From: Chaunax sp. Z400
Lineage: Eukaryota > Chordata > Actinopteri > Lophiiformes > Chaunacidae
Reading direction: 5' to 3'
NCBI GenBank assembly: GCA_037577475.1
Contig: CM075185.1
Span: 33,540,874-33,604,873 of the forward strand
DNA length: 64,000 bases
Every line of letters starts with the position of its first letter. The stretch's first letter is position 1. Below, piece by piece: positions 19,842-32,900 of this stretch. Position numbers and translations under genes: made by a program. Under the pieces are notes generated by a model. It saw only the letters and a program-made list of their open reading frames with translations. It made no database searches and was not told where the DNA came from.

Positions 19842-22810
19842 GGGATAAGCTCTTTCAATGGTTTTATGGGGTCTCCAAGAAATCCAGCAGGTAAACCGAG
19901 TCTCTGCGACTTACGGTTCCCGAGATATGACATGTATTTTTGGTGATTTTTGGAATGTTTGTATCTCAGGAAAGGAAGGTCGTAGAGACTCGGGAAGAAG
20001 TCTGGCGTGTTCGGAGACCACGAATTATGTCCGACGGATCAGGGTCCCGAGTCTCTACGACCTTCCGTTCCCGAGTTATACTCAAGTTTATTTTCCCATT
20101 GAAGTGAATGGGGTTTGGTTCGCCTATAGTGAATGTGTGTATCTCGGAAACGGAAGGTCGTAGAGACTCGGGACCAACGTCCGTCTAGGGGTTTATGTGG
20201 TCTCTGAGAACACCAGTCTTTGTCCCGAGTCTGTGCGACCTTCCTTTCCCGAGATATGACATGTCCAGTAGGGGCGTATTTTGAATGTCTGTATCTCGGG
20301 AACGGAAGGTCGTAGAGACTCGCGGACAAGTGTGGGTTAGGGGTTAGGGTTAGGGTTAGGGTTAGGGTTAAGGGGATAAAAACTCAATCGGGGCCCTACC
20401 CGGGTTGGTAACTTTTGAACGGAATGTCGTAGAGACTCGGGGATAAGCTCTTTCAATGGTTTTATGGGGTCTCCAAGAACGCCAGCAGGTAAACCGAGTC
20501 TCTACGACTTACGGTTCCCGAGATATGACATGTATTTTTGGTGATTTTTGGAATGTTTGTATCTCGGGAACGGAAGGTCGTAGAGACTCGGGGAGAAGTC
20601 TGGCGTGTTCAGAGACCACGAATTATGTCCGACGGATCAGGGTCCCGAGTCTCTACGACCTTCCGTTCCCGAGTTATACTCAAGTTTATTTTCCCATTGA
20701 AGTGAATGGGGTTTGGTTCGCCTATAGTGAATGTGTGTATCTCGGAAACGGATGGTCGTAGAGACTCGGGACCAACGTCCGTCTAGGGGTTTATGTGGTC
20801 TCTGAGAACACCAGTCTTTGTCCCGAGTCTGTGCGACCTTCCTTTCCCGAGATATGACATGTCCAGTAGGGGCGTATTTTGAATGTCTGTATCTCGGGAA
20901 CGGAAGGTCGTAGAGACTCGCGGACAAGTGTGGGTTAGGGGTTAGGGTTAGGGTTAGGTTAAGGGGATAAAAACTCAATCGGGGCCCTACCCGGGTTGGT
21001 AACTTTTGAACGGAAGGTCGTAAAGACTCGGGGATAAGCTCTTTCAATGGTTTTATGGGGTCTCCAAGAACGCCAGCAGGTAAACCGAGTCTCTACGACT
21101 TACGGTTCCCGAGATATGACATGTAATTTTGGTGATTTTTGGAATGTTTGTATCTCGGGAAAGGAAGGTCGTAGAGACTCGGGGAGAAGTCTGGCGTGTT
21201 CGGAGACCACGAATTATGTCCGACGGATCAGGGTCCCGAGTCTCTACGACCTTCCGTTCCCGAGTTATACTCAAGCTTATTTTCCCATTGAAGTGAATGG
21301 GGTTTGGTTCGCCTATAGTGAATGTGTGTATCTCGGAAACGGAAGGTCGTAGAGACTCGGGACCAACGTCCGTCTAGGGGTTTATGTGGTCTCTGAGAAC
21401 ACCAGTCTTTGTCCCGAGTCTGTGCGACCTTCCTTTCCCGAGATATGACATGTCCAGTAGGGGCGTATTTTGAATGTCTGTATCTCGAGAACGGAAGGTC
21501 GTAGAGACTCGCGGACAAGTGTGGGTTAGGGGTTAGGGTTAGGGTTAGGGTTAGGTTAAGGGGATAAAAACTCAATCGGGGCCCTACCCGGGTTGGTAAC
21601 TTTTGAACGGAAGGTCGTAGAGACTCGGGGATAAGCTCTTTCAATGGTTTTATGGGGTCTCCAAGAAATCCAGCAGGTAAACCGAGTCTCTGCGACTTAC
21701 GGTTCCCGAGATATGACATGTATTTTTGGTGATTTTTGGAATGTTTGTATCTCAGGAAAGGAAGGTCGTAGAGACTCGGGAAGAAGTCTGGCGTGTTCGG
21801 AGACCACGAATTATGTCCGACGGATCAGGGTCCCGAGTCTCTACGACTTTCCGTTCCCGAGTTATACTCAAGTTTATTTTCCCATTGAAGTGAATGGGGT
21901 TTGGTTCGCCTATAGTGAATGTGTGTATCTCGGAAACGGAAGGTCGTAGAGACTCGGGACCAACGTCCGTCTAGGGGTTTATGTGGTCTCTGAGAACACC
22001 AGTCTTTGTCCCGAGTCTGTGCGACCTTCCTTTCATGAGATATGACATGTCCAGTAGGGGCGTATTTTGAATGTCTGTATCTCGGGAACGGAAGGTCGTA
22101 GAGACTCGCGGACAAGTGTGGGTTAGGGGTTAGGGTTAGGGTTAGGGTTAAGGGGATAAAAACTCAATCGGGGCCCTACCCGGGTTGGTAACTTTTGAAC
22201 GGAATGTCGTAGAGACTCGGGGATAAGCTCTTTCAATGGTTTTATGGGGTCTCCAAGAACGCCAGCAGGTAAACCGAGTCTCTACGACTTACGGTTCCCG
22301 AGATATGACATGTATTTTTGGTGATTTTTGGAATGTTTGTATCTCGGGAACGGAAGGTCGTAGAGACTCGGGGAGAAGTCTGGCGTGTTCAGAGACCACG
22401 AATTATGTCCGACGGATCAGGGTCCCGAGTCTCTACGACCTTCCGTTCCCGAGTTATACTCAAGTTTATTTTCCCATTGAAGTGAATGGGGTTTGGTTCG
22501 CCTATAGTGAATGTGTGTATCTCGGAAACGGAAGGTCGTAGAGACTCGGGACCAACGTCCGTCTAGGGGTTTATGTGGTCTCTGAGAACACCAGTCTTTG
22601 TCCCGAGTCTGTGCGACCTTCCTTTCCCGAGATATGACATGTCCAGTAGGGGCGTATTTTGAATGTCTGTATCTCGGGAACGGAAGGTCGTAGAGACTCG
22701 CGGACAAGTGTGGGTTAGGGGTTAGGGTTAGGGTTAGGTTAAGGGGATAAAAACTCAATCGGGGCCCTACCCGGGTTGGTAACTTTTGAACGGAAGGTCG
22801 TAGAGACTCG
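19245..22810 (+). repeat. Higher-order repeat: two trimers (1786 and 1780 bp)
   Basis: 19245-21030 and 21031-22810 each hold three BCDA units in the order alpha, beta, gamma. Alpha has AACGCCAGC, GGGAAAGG, CAAGCTTATT in C and CTCGAGAACGG in D. Beta has AAATCCAGC, CTCTGCGAC and CTCAGGAA. Gamma has AACGCC, GGGAACGG and CAGAGACC, and is preceded by an A ending GGAATGTCG. The second copy has CTTTCATGAGA in its middle D and TACGACTTTCCG in its middle C. Confidence 0.85.
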
Positions 22811-25186
22811 GGGATAAGCTCTTTCAATGGTTTTATGGGGTCTCCAAGAACGCCAGCAGGTAAACCGAGTCTCTACGACTTACGGTCCCCGAGATATGAC
22901 ATGTATTTTTGGTGATTTTTGGAATGTTTGTATCTCGGGAAAGGAAGGTCGTAGAGACTCGGGGAGAAGTCTGGCGTGTTCGGAGACCACGAATTATGTC
23001 CGACGGATCAGGGTCCCGAGTCTCTACGACCTTCCGTTCCCGAGTTATACTCAAGCTTATTTTCCCATTGAAGTGAATGGGGTTTGGTTCGCCTATAGTG
23101 AATGTGTGTATCTCGGAAACGGAAGGTCGTAGAGACTCGGGACCAACGTCCGTCTAGGGGTTTATGTGGTCTCTGAGAACACCAGTCTTTGTCCCGAGTC
23201 TGTGCGACCTTCCTTTCCCGAGATATGACATGTCCAGTAGGGGCGTATTTTGAATGTCTGTATCTCGAGAACGGAAGGTCGTAGAGACTCGCGGACAAGT
23301 GTGGGTTAGGGGTTAGGGTTAGGGTTAGGGTTAGGTTAAGGGGATAAAAACTCAATCGGGGCCCTACCCGGGTTGGTAACTTTTGAACGGAAGGTCGTAG
23401 AGACTCGGGGATAAGCTCTTTCAATGGTTTTATGGGGTCTCCAAGAAATCCAGCAGGTAAACTGAGTCTCTGCGACTTACGGTTCCCGAGATATGACATG
23501 TATTTTTGGTGATTTTTGGAATGTTTGTATCTCAGGAACGGAAGGTCGTAGAGACTCGGGGAGAAGTCTGGCGTGTTCAGAGACCACGAATTATGTCCGA
23601 CGGATCAGGGTCCCGAGTCTCTACGACCTTCCGTTCCCGAGTTATACTCAAGTTTATTTTCCCATTGAAGTGAATGGGGTTTGGTTCGCCTATAGTGAAT
23701 GTGTGTATCTCGGAAACGGAAGGTCGTAGAGACTCGGGACCAACGTCCGTCTAGGGGTTTATGTGGTCTCTGAGAACACCAGTCTTTGTCCCGAGTCTGT
23801 GCGACCTTCCTTTCCCGAGATATGACATGTCCAGTAGGGGCGTATTTTGAATGTCTGTATCTCGGGAACGGAAGGTCGTAGAGACTCGCGGACAAGTGTG
23901 GGTTAGGGGTTAGGGTTAGGGTTAGGTTAAGGGGATAAAAACTCAATCGGGGCCCTACCCGGGTTGGTAACTTTTGAACGGAAGGTCGTAGAGACTCGGG
24001 GATAAGCTCTTTCAATGGTTTTATGGGGTCTCCAAGAACGCCAGCAGGTAAACCGAGTCTCTACGACTTACGGTTCCCGAGATATGACATGTATTTTTGG
24101 TGATTTTTGGAATGTTTGTATCTCGGGAAAGGAAGGTCGTAGAGACTCGGGGAGAAGTCTGGCGTGTTCGGAGACCACGAATTATGTCCGACGGATCAGG
24201 GTCCCGAGTCTCTACGACCTTCCGTTCCCGAGTTATACTCAAGCTTATTTTCCCATTGAAGTGAATGGGGTTTGGTTCGCCTATAGTGAATGTGTGTATC
24301 TCGGAAACGGAAGGTCGTAGAGACTCGGGACCAACGTCCGTCTAGGGGTTTATGTGGTCTCTGAGAACACCAGTCTTTGTCCCGAGTCTGTGCGACCTTC
24401 CTTTCCCGAGATATGACATGTCCAGTAGGGGCGTATTTTGAATGTCTGTATCTCGAGAACGGAAGGTCGTAGAGACTCGCGGACAAGTGTGGGTTAGGGG
24501 TTAGGGTTAGGGTTAGGGTTAGGTTAAGGGGATAAAAACTCAATCGGGGCCCTACCCGGGTTGGTAACTTTTGAACGGAAGGTCGTAGAGACTCGGGGAT
24601 AAGCTCTTTCAATGGTTTTATGGGGTCTCCAAGAAATCCAGCAGGTAAACTGAGTCTCTGCGACTTACGGTTCCCGAGATATGACATGTATTTTTGGTGA
24701 TTTTTGGAATGTTTGTATCTCAGGAACGGAAGGTCGTAGAGACTCGGGGAGAAGTCTGGCGTGTTCAGAGACCACGAATTATGTCCGACGGATCAGGGTC
24801 CCGAGTCTCTACGACCTTCCGTTCCCGAGTTATACTCAAGTTTATTTTCCCATTGAAGTGAATGGGGTTTGGTTCGCCTATAGTGAATGTGTGTATCTCG
24901 GAAACGGAAGGTCGTAGAGACTCGGGACCAACGTCCGTCTAGGGGTTTATGTGGTCTCTGAGAACACCAGTCTTTGTCCCGAGTCTGTGCGACCTTCCTT
25001 TCCCGAGATATGACATGTCCAGTAGGGGCGTATTTTGAATGTCTGTATCTCGGGAACGGAAGGTCGTAGAGACTCGCGGACAAGTGTGGGTTAGGGGTTA
25101 GGGTTAGGGTTAGGTTAAGGGGATAAAAACTCAATCGGGGCCCTACCCGGGTTGGTAACTTTTGAACGGAAGGTCGTAGAGACTCG
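22811..25186 (+). repeat. Higher-order repeat: two 1188-bp dimers
   Basis: 22811-23998 and 23999-25186 have the same order: alpha, then a beta variant with GTAAACTGAGTC and CTCAGGAACGG. By eye the only clear difference is CGGTCCCC near 22884 against CGGTTCCC in the second copy. A recent tandem duplication is the simplest reading. Confidence 0.88.
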
Positions 25187-28100
25187 GGGATAAGCTCTTT
25201 CAATGGTTTTATGGGGTCTCCAAGAACGCCAGCAGGTAAACCGAGTCTCTACGACTTACGGTTCCCGAGATATGACATGTATTTTTGGTGATTTTTGGAA
25301 TGTTTGTATCTCGGGAAAGGAAGGTCGTAGAGACTCGGGGAGAAGTCTGGCGTGTTCGGAGACCACGAATTATGTCCGACGGATCAGGGTCCCGAGTCTC
25401 TACGACCTTCCGTTCCCGAGTTATACTCAAGCTTATTTTCCCATTGAAGTGAATGGGGTTTGGTTCGCCTATAGTGAATGTGTGTATCTCGGAAACGGAA
25501 GGTCGTAGAGACTCGGGACCAACGTCCGTCTAGGGGTTTATGTGGTCTCTGAGAACACCAGTCTTTGTCCCGAGTCTGTGCGACCTTCCTTTCCCGAGAT
25601 ATGACATGTCCAGTAGGGGCGTATTTTGAATGTCTGTATCTCGAGAACGGAAGGTCGTAGAGACTCGCGGACAAGTGTGGGTTAGGGGTTAGGGTTAGGG
25701 TTAGGGTTAGGTTAAGGGGATAAAAACTCAATCGGGGCCCTACCCGGGTTGGTAACTTTTGAACGGAAGGTCGTAGAGACTCGGGGATAAGCTCTTTCAA
25801 TGGTTTTATGGGGTCTCCAAGAAATCCAGCAGGTAAACCGAGTCTCTGCGACTTACGGTTCCCGAGATATGACATGTATTTTTGGTGATTTTTGGAATGT
25901 TTGTATCTCAGGAACGGAAGGTCGTAGAGACTCGGGGAGAAGTCTGGCGTGTTCAGAGACCACGAATTATGTCCGACGGATCAGGGTCCCGAGTCTCTAC
26001 GACCTTCCGTTCCCGAGTTATACTCAAGTTTATTTTCCCATTGAAGTGAATGGGGTTTGGTTCGCCTATAGTGAATGTGTGTATCTCGGAAACGGAAGGT
26101 CGTAGAGACTCGGGACCAACGTCCGTCTAGGGTTTTATGTGGTCTCTGAGAACACCAGTCTTTGTCCCGAGTCTGTGCGACCTTCCTTTCCCGAGATATG
26201 ACATGTCCAGTAGGGGCGTATTTTGAATGTCTGTATCTCGGGAACGGAAGGTCGTAGAGACTCGCGGACAAGTGTGGGTTAGGGGTTAGGGTTAGGGTTA
26301 GGTTAAGGGGATAAAAACTCAATCGGGGCCCTACCCGGGTTGGTAACTTTTGAACGGAAGGTCGTAGAGACTCGGGGATAAGCTCTTTCAATGGTTTTAT
26401 GAGGTCTCCAAGAACGCCAGCAGGTAAACCGAGTCTCTGCGACTTACGGTTCCCGAGATATGACATGTATTTTTGGTGATTTTTGGAATGTTTGTATCTC
26501 AGGAAAGGAAGGTCGTAGAGACTCGGGAAGAAGTCTGGCGTGTTCGGAGACCACGAATTATGTCCGACGGATCAGGGTCCCGAGTCTCTACGACCTTCCG
26601 TTCCCGAGTTATACTCAAGTTTATTTTCCCATTGAAGTGAATGGGGTTTGGTTCGCCTATAGTGAATGTGTGTATCTCGGAAACGGAAGGTCGTAGAGAC
26701 TCGGGACCAACGTCCGTCTAGGGGTTTATGTGGTCTCTGAGAACACCAGTCTTTGTCCCGAGTCTGTGCGACCTTCCTTTCCCGAGATATGACATGTCCA
26801 GTAGGGGCGTATTTTGAATGTCTGTATCTCGGGAACGGAAGGTCGTAGAGACTCGCGGACAAGTGTGGGTTAGGGGTTAGGGTTAGGGTTAGGTTAAGGG
26901 GATAAAAACTCAATCGGGGCCCTACCCGGGTTGGTAACTTTTGAACGGAAGGTCGTAGAGACTCGGGGATAAGCTCTTTCAATGGTTTTATGGGGTCTCC
27001 AAGAACGCCAGCAGGTAAACCGAGTCTCTACGACTTACGGTTCCCGAGATATGACATGTATTTTTGGTGATTTTTGGAATGTTTGTATCTCGGGAAAGGA
27101 AGGTCGTAGAGACTCGGGGAGAAGTCTGGCGTGTTCGGAGACCACGAATTATGTCCGACGGATCAGGGTCCCGAGTCTCTACGACCTTCCGTTCCCGAGT
27201 TATACTCAAGCTTATTTTCCCATTGAAGTGAATGGGGTTTGGTTCGCCTATAGTGAATGTGTGTATCTCGGAAACGGAAGGTCGTAGAGACTCGGGACCA
27301 ACGTCCGTCTAGGGGTTTATGTGGTCTCTGAGAACACCAGTCTTTGTCCCGAGTCTGTGCGACCTTCCTTTCCCGAGATATGACATGTCCAGTAGGGGCG
27401 TATTTTGAATGTCTGTATCTCGAGAACGGAAGGTCGTAGAGACTCGCGGACAAGTGTGGGTTAGGGGTTAGGGTTAGGGTTAGGGTTAGGTTAAGGGGAT
27501 AAAAACTCAATCGGGGCCCTACCCGGGTTGGTAACTTTTGAACGGAAGGTCGTAGAGACTCGGGGATAAGCTCTTTCAATGGTTTTATGGGGTCTCCAAG
27601 AAATCCAGCAGGTAAACCGAGTCTCTGCGACTTACGGTTCCCGAGATATGACATGTATTTTTGGTGATTTTTGGAATGTTTGTATCTCAGGAACGGAAGG
27701 TCGTAGAGACTCGGGGAGAAGTCTGGCGTGTTCAGAGACCACGAATTATGTCCGACGGATCAGGGTCCCGAGTCTCTACGACCTTCCGTTCCCGAGTTAT
27801 ACTCAAGTTTATTTTCCCATTGAAGTGAATGGGGTTTGGTTCGCCTATAGTGAATGTGTGTATCTCGGAAACGGAAGGTCGTAGAGACTCGGGACCAACG
27901 TCCGTCTAGGGTTTTATGTGGTCTCTGAGAACACCAGTCTTTGTCCCGAGTCTGTGCGACCTTCCTTTCCCGAGATATGACATGTCCAGTAGGGGCGTAT
28001 TTTGAATGTCTGTATCTCGGGAACGGAAGGTCGTAGAGACTCGCGGACAAGTGTGGGTTAGGGGTTAGGGTTAGGGTTAGGTTAAGGGGATAAAAACTCA

Positions 28101-28750
28101 ATCGGGGCCCTACCCGGGTTGGTAACTTTTGAACGGAAGGTCGTAGAGACTCGGGGATAAGCTCTTTCAATGGTTTTATGAGGTCTCCAAGAACGCCAGC
28201 AGGTAAACCGAGTCTCTGCGACTTACGGTTCCCGAGATATGACATGTATTTTTGGTGATTTTTGGAATGTTTGTATCTCAGGAAAGGAAGGTCGTAGAGA
28301 CTCGGGAAGAAGTCTGGCGTGTTCGGAGACCACGAATTATGTCCGACGGATCAGGGTCCCGAGTCTCTACGACCTTCCGTTCCCGAGTTATACTCAAGTT
28401 TATTTTCCCATTGAAGTGAATGGGGTTTGGTTCGCCTATAGTGAATGTGTGTATCTCGGAAACGGAAGGTCGTATAGACTCGGGACCAACGTCCGTCTAG
28501 GGGTTTATGTGGTCTCTGAGAACACCAGTCTTTGTCCCGAGTCTGTGCGACCTTCCTTTCCCGAGATATGACATGTTCAGTAGGGGCGTACTTTGAATGT
28601 CTGTATCTCGGGAACGGAAGGTCGTAGAGACTCGCGGACAAGTGTGGGTTAGGGGTTAGGGTTAGGGTTAGGGTTAGGTTAAGGGGATAAAAACTCAATC
28701 GGGGCCCTACCCGGGTTGGTAACTTTTGAACGGAAGGTCGTAGAGACTCG
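25187..28750 (+). repeat. Higher-order repeat: two trimers (1779 and 1785 bp)
   Basis: 25187-26965 and 26966-28750. The second unit of each has CTAGGGTTTTATG in D, and the third has TTTTATGAGGTCTCC in B. The third unit of copy 2 departs in D (GTCGTATAGACTC, ATGTTCAG, GCGTACTTTG), the variant also seen at 45963 and 47743, so the copy junction or a conversion lies there. Confidence 0.85.
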
Positions 28751-29939
28751 GGGATAAGCTCTTTCAATGGTTTTATGGGGTCTCCAAGAACGCCAGCAGG
28801 TAAACTGAGTCTCTACGACTTACGGTTCCCGAGATATGACATGTATTTTTGGTGATTTTTGGAATGTTTGTATCTCGGGAACGGAAGGTCGTAGAGACTC
28901 GGGGAGAAGTCTGGCGTGTTCAGAGACCACGAATTATGTCCGACGGATCAGGGTCCCGAGTCTCTACGACCTTCCGTTCCCGAGTTATACTCAAGTTTAT
29001 TTTCCCATTGAAGTGAATGGGGTTTGGTTCGCCTATAGTGAATGTGTGTATCTCGGAAACGGAAGGTCGTAGAGACTCGGGACCAACGTCCGTCTAGGGG
29101 TTTATGTGGTCTCTGAGAACACCAGTCTTTGTCCCGAGTCTGTGCGACCTTCCTTTCATGAGATATGACATGTCCAGTAGGGGCGTATTTTGAATGTCTG
29201 TATCTCGGGAACGGAAGGTCGTAGAGACTCGCGGACAAGTGTGGGTTAGGGGTTAGGGTTAGGGTTAGGGTTAAGGGGATAAAAACTCAATCGGGGCCCT
29301 ACCCGGGTTGGTAACTTTTGAACGGAATGTCGTAGAGACTCGGGGATAAGCTCTTTCAATGGTTTTATGGGGTCTCCAAGAACGCCAGCAGGTAAACCGA
29401 GTCTCTACGACTTACGGTTCCCGAGATATGACATGTATTTTTGGTGATTTTTGGAATGTTTGTATCTCGGGAACGGAAGGTCGTAGAGACTCGGGGAGAA
29501 GTCTGGCGTGTTCAGAGACCACGAATTATGTCCGACGGATCAGGGTCCCGAGTCTCTACGACCTTCCGTTCCCGAGTTATACTCAAGTTTATTTTCCCAT
29601 TGAAGTGAATGGGGTTTGGTTCGCCTATAGTGAATGTGTGTATCTCGGAAACGGAAGGTCGTAGAGACTCGGGACCAACGTCCGTCTAGGGTTTTATGTG
29701 GTCTCTGAGAACACCAGTCTTTGTCCCGAGTCTGTGCGACCTTCCTTTCCCGAGATATGACATGTCCAGTAGGGGCGTATTTTGAATGTCTGTATCTCGA
29801 GAACGGAAGGTCGTAGAGACTCGCGGACAAGTGTGGGTTAGGGGTTAGGGTTAGGGTTAGGGTTAGGTTAAGGGGATAAAAACTCAATCGGGGCCCTACC
29901 CGGGTTGGTAACTTTTGAACGGAAGGTCGTAGAGACTCG
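28751..29939 (+). repeat. Two BCDA units outside the main higher-order blocks
   Basis: The unit at 28751 has AACGCC with GTAAACTGAG, a D with TTTCATGAGA and a 111-bp A ending GGAATGTCG. The unit at 29343 is gamma-like, but its D has CTAGGGTTTTATG and CTCGAGAACGG. They look like recombinants between neighbouring unit types. Confidence 0.8.
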
Positions 29940-32900
29940 GGGATAAGCTCTTTCAATGGTTTTATGGGGTCTCCAAGAAATCCAGCAGGTAAACCGAGTC
30001 TCTGCGACTTACGGTTCCCGAGATATGACATGTATTTTTGGTGATTTTTGGAATGTTTGTATCTCAGGAAAGGAAGGTCGTAGAGACTCGGGAAGAAGTC
30101 TGGCGTGTTCGGAGACCACGAATTATGTCCGACGGATCAGGGTCCCGAGTCTCTACGACCTTCCGTTCCCGAGTTATACTCAAGTTTATTTTCCCATTGA
30201 AGTGAATGGGGTTTGGTTCGCCTATAGTGAATGTGTGTATCTCGGAAACGGAAGGTCGTAGAGACTCGGGACCAACGTCCGTCTAGGGGTTTATGTGGTC
30301 TCTGAGAACACCAGTCTTTGTCCCGAGTCTGTGCGACCTTCCTTTCCCGAGATATGACATGTCCAGTAGGGGCGTATTTTGAATGTCTGTATCTCGGGAA
30401 CGGAAGGTCGTAGAGACTCGCGGACAAGTGTGGAGTAGGGGTTAGGGTTAGGGTTAGGTTAAGGGGATAAAAACTCAATCGGGGCCCTACCCGGGTTGGT
30501 AACTTTTGAACGGAAGGTCGTAGAGACTCGGGGATAAGCTCTTTCAATGGTTTTATGGGGTCTCCAAGAACGCCAGCAGGTAAACCGAGTCTCTACGACT
30601 TACGGTTCCCGAGATATGACATGTATTTTTGGTGATTTTTGGAATGTTTGTATCTCGGGAAAGGAAGGTCGTAGAGACTCGGGGAGAAGTCTGGCGTGTT
30701 CGGAGACCACGAATTATGTCCGACGGATCAGGGTCCCGAGTCTCTACGACCTTCCGTTCCCGAGTTATACTCAAGCTTATTTTCCCATTGAAGTGAATGG
30801 GGTTTGGTTCGCCTATAGTGAATGTGTGTATCTCGGAAACGGAAGGTCGTAGAGACTCGGGACCAACGTCCGTCTAGGGGTTTATGTGGTCTCTGAGAAC
30901 ACCAGTCTTTGTCCCGAGTCTGTGCGACCTTCCTTTCCCGAGATATGACATGTCCAGTAGGGGCGTATTTTGAATGTCTGTATCTCGAGAACGGAAGGTC
31001 GTAGAGACTCGCGGACAAGTGTGGGTTAGGGGTTAGGGTTAGGGTTAGGTTAAGGGGATAAAAACTCAATCGGGGCCCTACCCGGGTTGGTAACTTTTGA
31101 ACGGAAGGTCGTAGAGACTCGGGGATAAGCTCTTTCAATGGTTTTATGGGGTCTCTAAGAAATCCAGCAGGTAAACCGAGTCTCTGCGACTTACGGTTCC
31201 CGAGATATGACATGTATTTTTGGTGATTTTTGGAATGTTTGTATCTCAGGAAAGGAAGCTCGTAGAGACTCGGGAAGAAGTCTGGCGTGTTCGGAGACCA
31301 CGAATTATGTCCGACGGATCAGGGTCCCGAGTCTCTACGACCTTCCGTTCCCGAGTTATACTCAAGTTTATTTTCCCATTGAAGTGAATGGGGTTTGGTT
31401 CGCCTATAGTGAATGTGTGTATCTCGGAAACGGAAGGTCGTAGAGACTCGGGACCAACGTCCGTCTAGGGGTTTATGTGGTCTCTGAGAACACCAGTCTT
31501 TGTCCCGAGTCTGTGCGACCTTCCTTTCCCGAGATATGACATGTCCAGTAGGGGCGTATTTTGAATGTCTGTATCTCGGGAACGGAAGGTCGTAGAGACT
31601 CGCGGACAAGTGTGGGTTAGGGGTTAGGGTTAGGGTTAGGGTTAAGGGGATAAAAACTCAATCGGGGCCCTACCCGGGTTGGTAACTTTTGAACGGAATG
31701 TCGTAGAGACTCGGGGATAAGCTCTTTCAATGGTTTTATGGGGTCTCCAAGAACGCCAGCAGGTAAACCGAGTCTCTACGACTTACGGTTCCCAAGATAT
31801 GACATGTATTTTTGGTGATTTTTGGAATGTTTGTATCTCGGGAACGGAAGGTCGTAGAGACTCGGGGAGAAGTCTGGCGTGTTCAGAGACCACGAATTAT
31901 GTCCGACGGATCAGGGTCCCGAGTCTCTACGACCTTCCGTTCCCGAGTTATACTCAAGTTTATTTTCCCATTGAAGTGAATGGGGTTTGGTTCGCCTATA
32001 GTGAATGTGTGTATCTCGGAAACGGAAGGTCGTAGAGACTCGGGACCAACGTCCGTCTAGGGGTTTATGTGGTCTCTGAGAACACCAGTCTTTGTCCCGA
32101 GTCTGTGCGACCTTCCTTTCCCGAGATATGACATGTCCAGTAGGGGCGTATTTTGAATGTCTGTATCTCGGGAACGGAAGGTCGTAGAGACTCGCGGACA
32201 AGTGTGGGTTAGGGGTTAGGGTTAGGGTTAGGTTAAGGGGATAAAAACTCAATCGGGGCCCTACCCGGGTTGGTAACTTTTGAACGGAAGGTCGTAGAGA
32301 CTTGGGGATAAGCTCTTTCAATGGTTTTATGGGGTCTCCAAGAACGCCAGCAGGTAAACCGAGTCTCTACGACTTACGGTTCCCGAGATATGACATGTAT
32401 TTTTGGTGATTTTTGGAATGTTTGTATCTCGGGAAAGGAAGGTCGTAGAGACTCGGGGAGAAGTCTGGCGTGTTCGGAGACCACGAATTATGTCCGACGG
32501 ATCAGGGTCCCGAGTCTCTACGACCTTCCGTTCCCGAGTTATACTCAAGCTTATTTTCCCATTGAAGTGAATGGGGTTTGGTTCGCCTATAGTGAATGTG
32601 TGTATCTCGGAAACGGAAGGTCGTAGAGACTCGGGACCAACGTCCGTCTAGGGGTTTATGTGGTCTCTGAGAACACCAGTCTTTGTCCCGAGTCTGTGCG
32701 ACCTTCCTTTCCCGAGATATGACATGTCCAGTAGGGGCGTATTTTGAATGTCTGTATCTCGAGAACGGAAGGTCGTAGAGACTCGCGGACAAGTGTGGGT
32801 TAGGGGTTAGGGTTAGGGTTAGGGTTAGGTTAAGGGGATAAAAACTCAATCGGGGCCCTACCCGGGTTGGTAACTTTTGAACGGAAGGTCGTAGAGACTC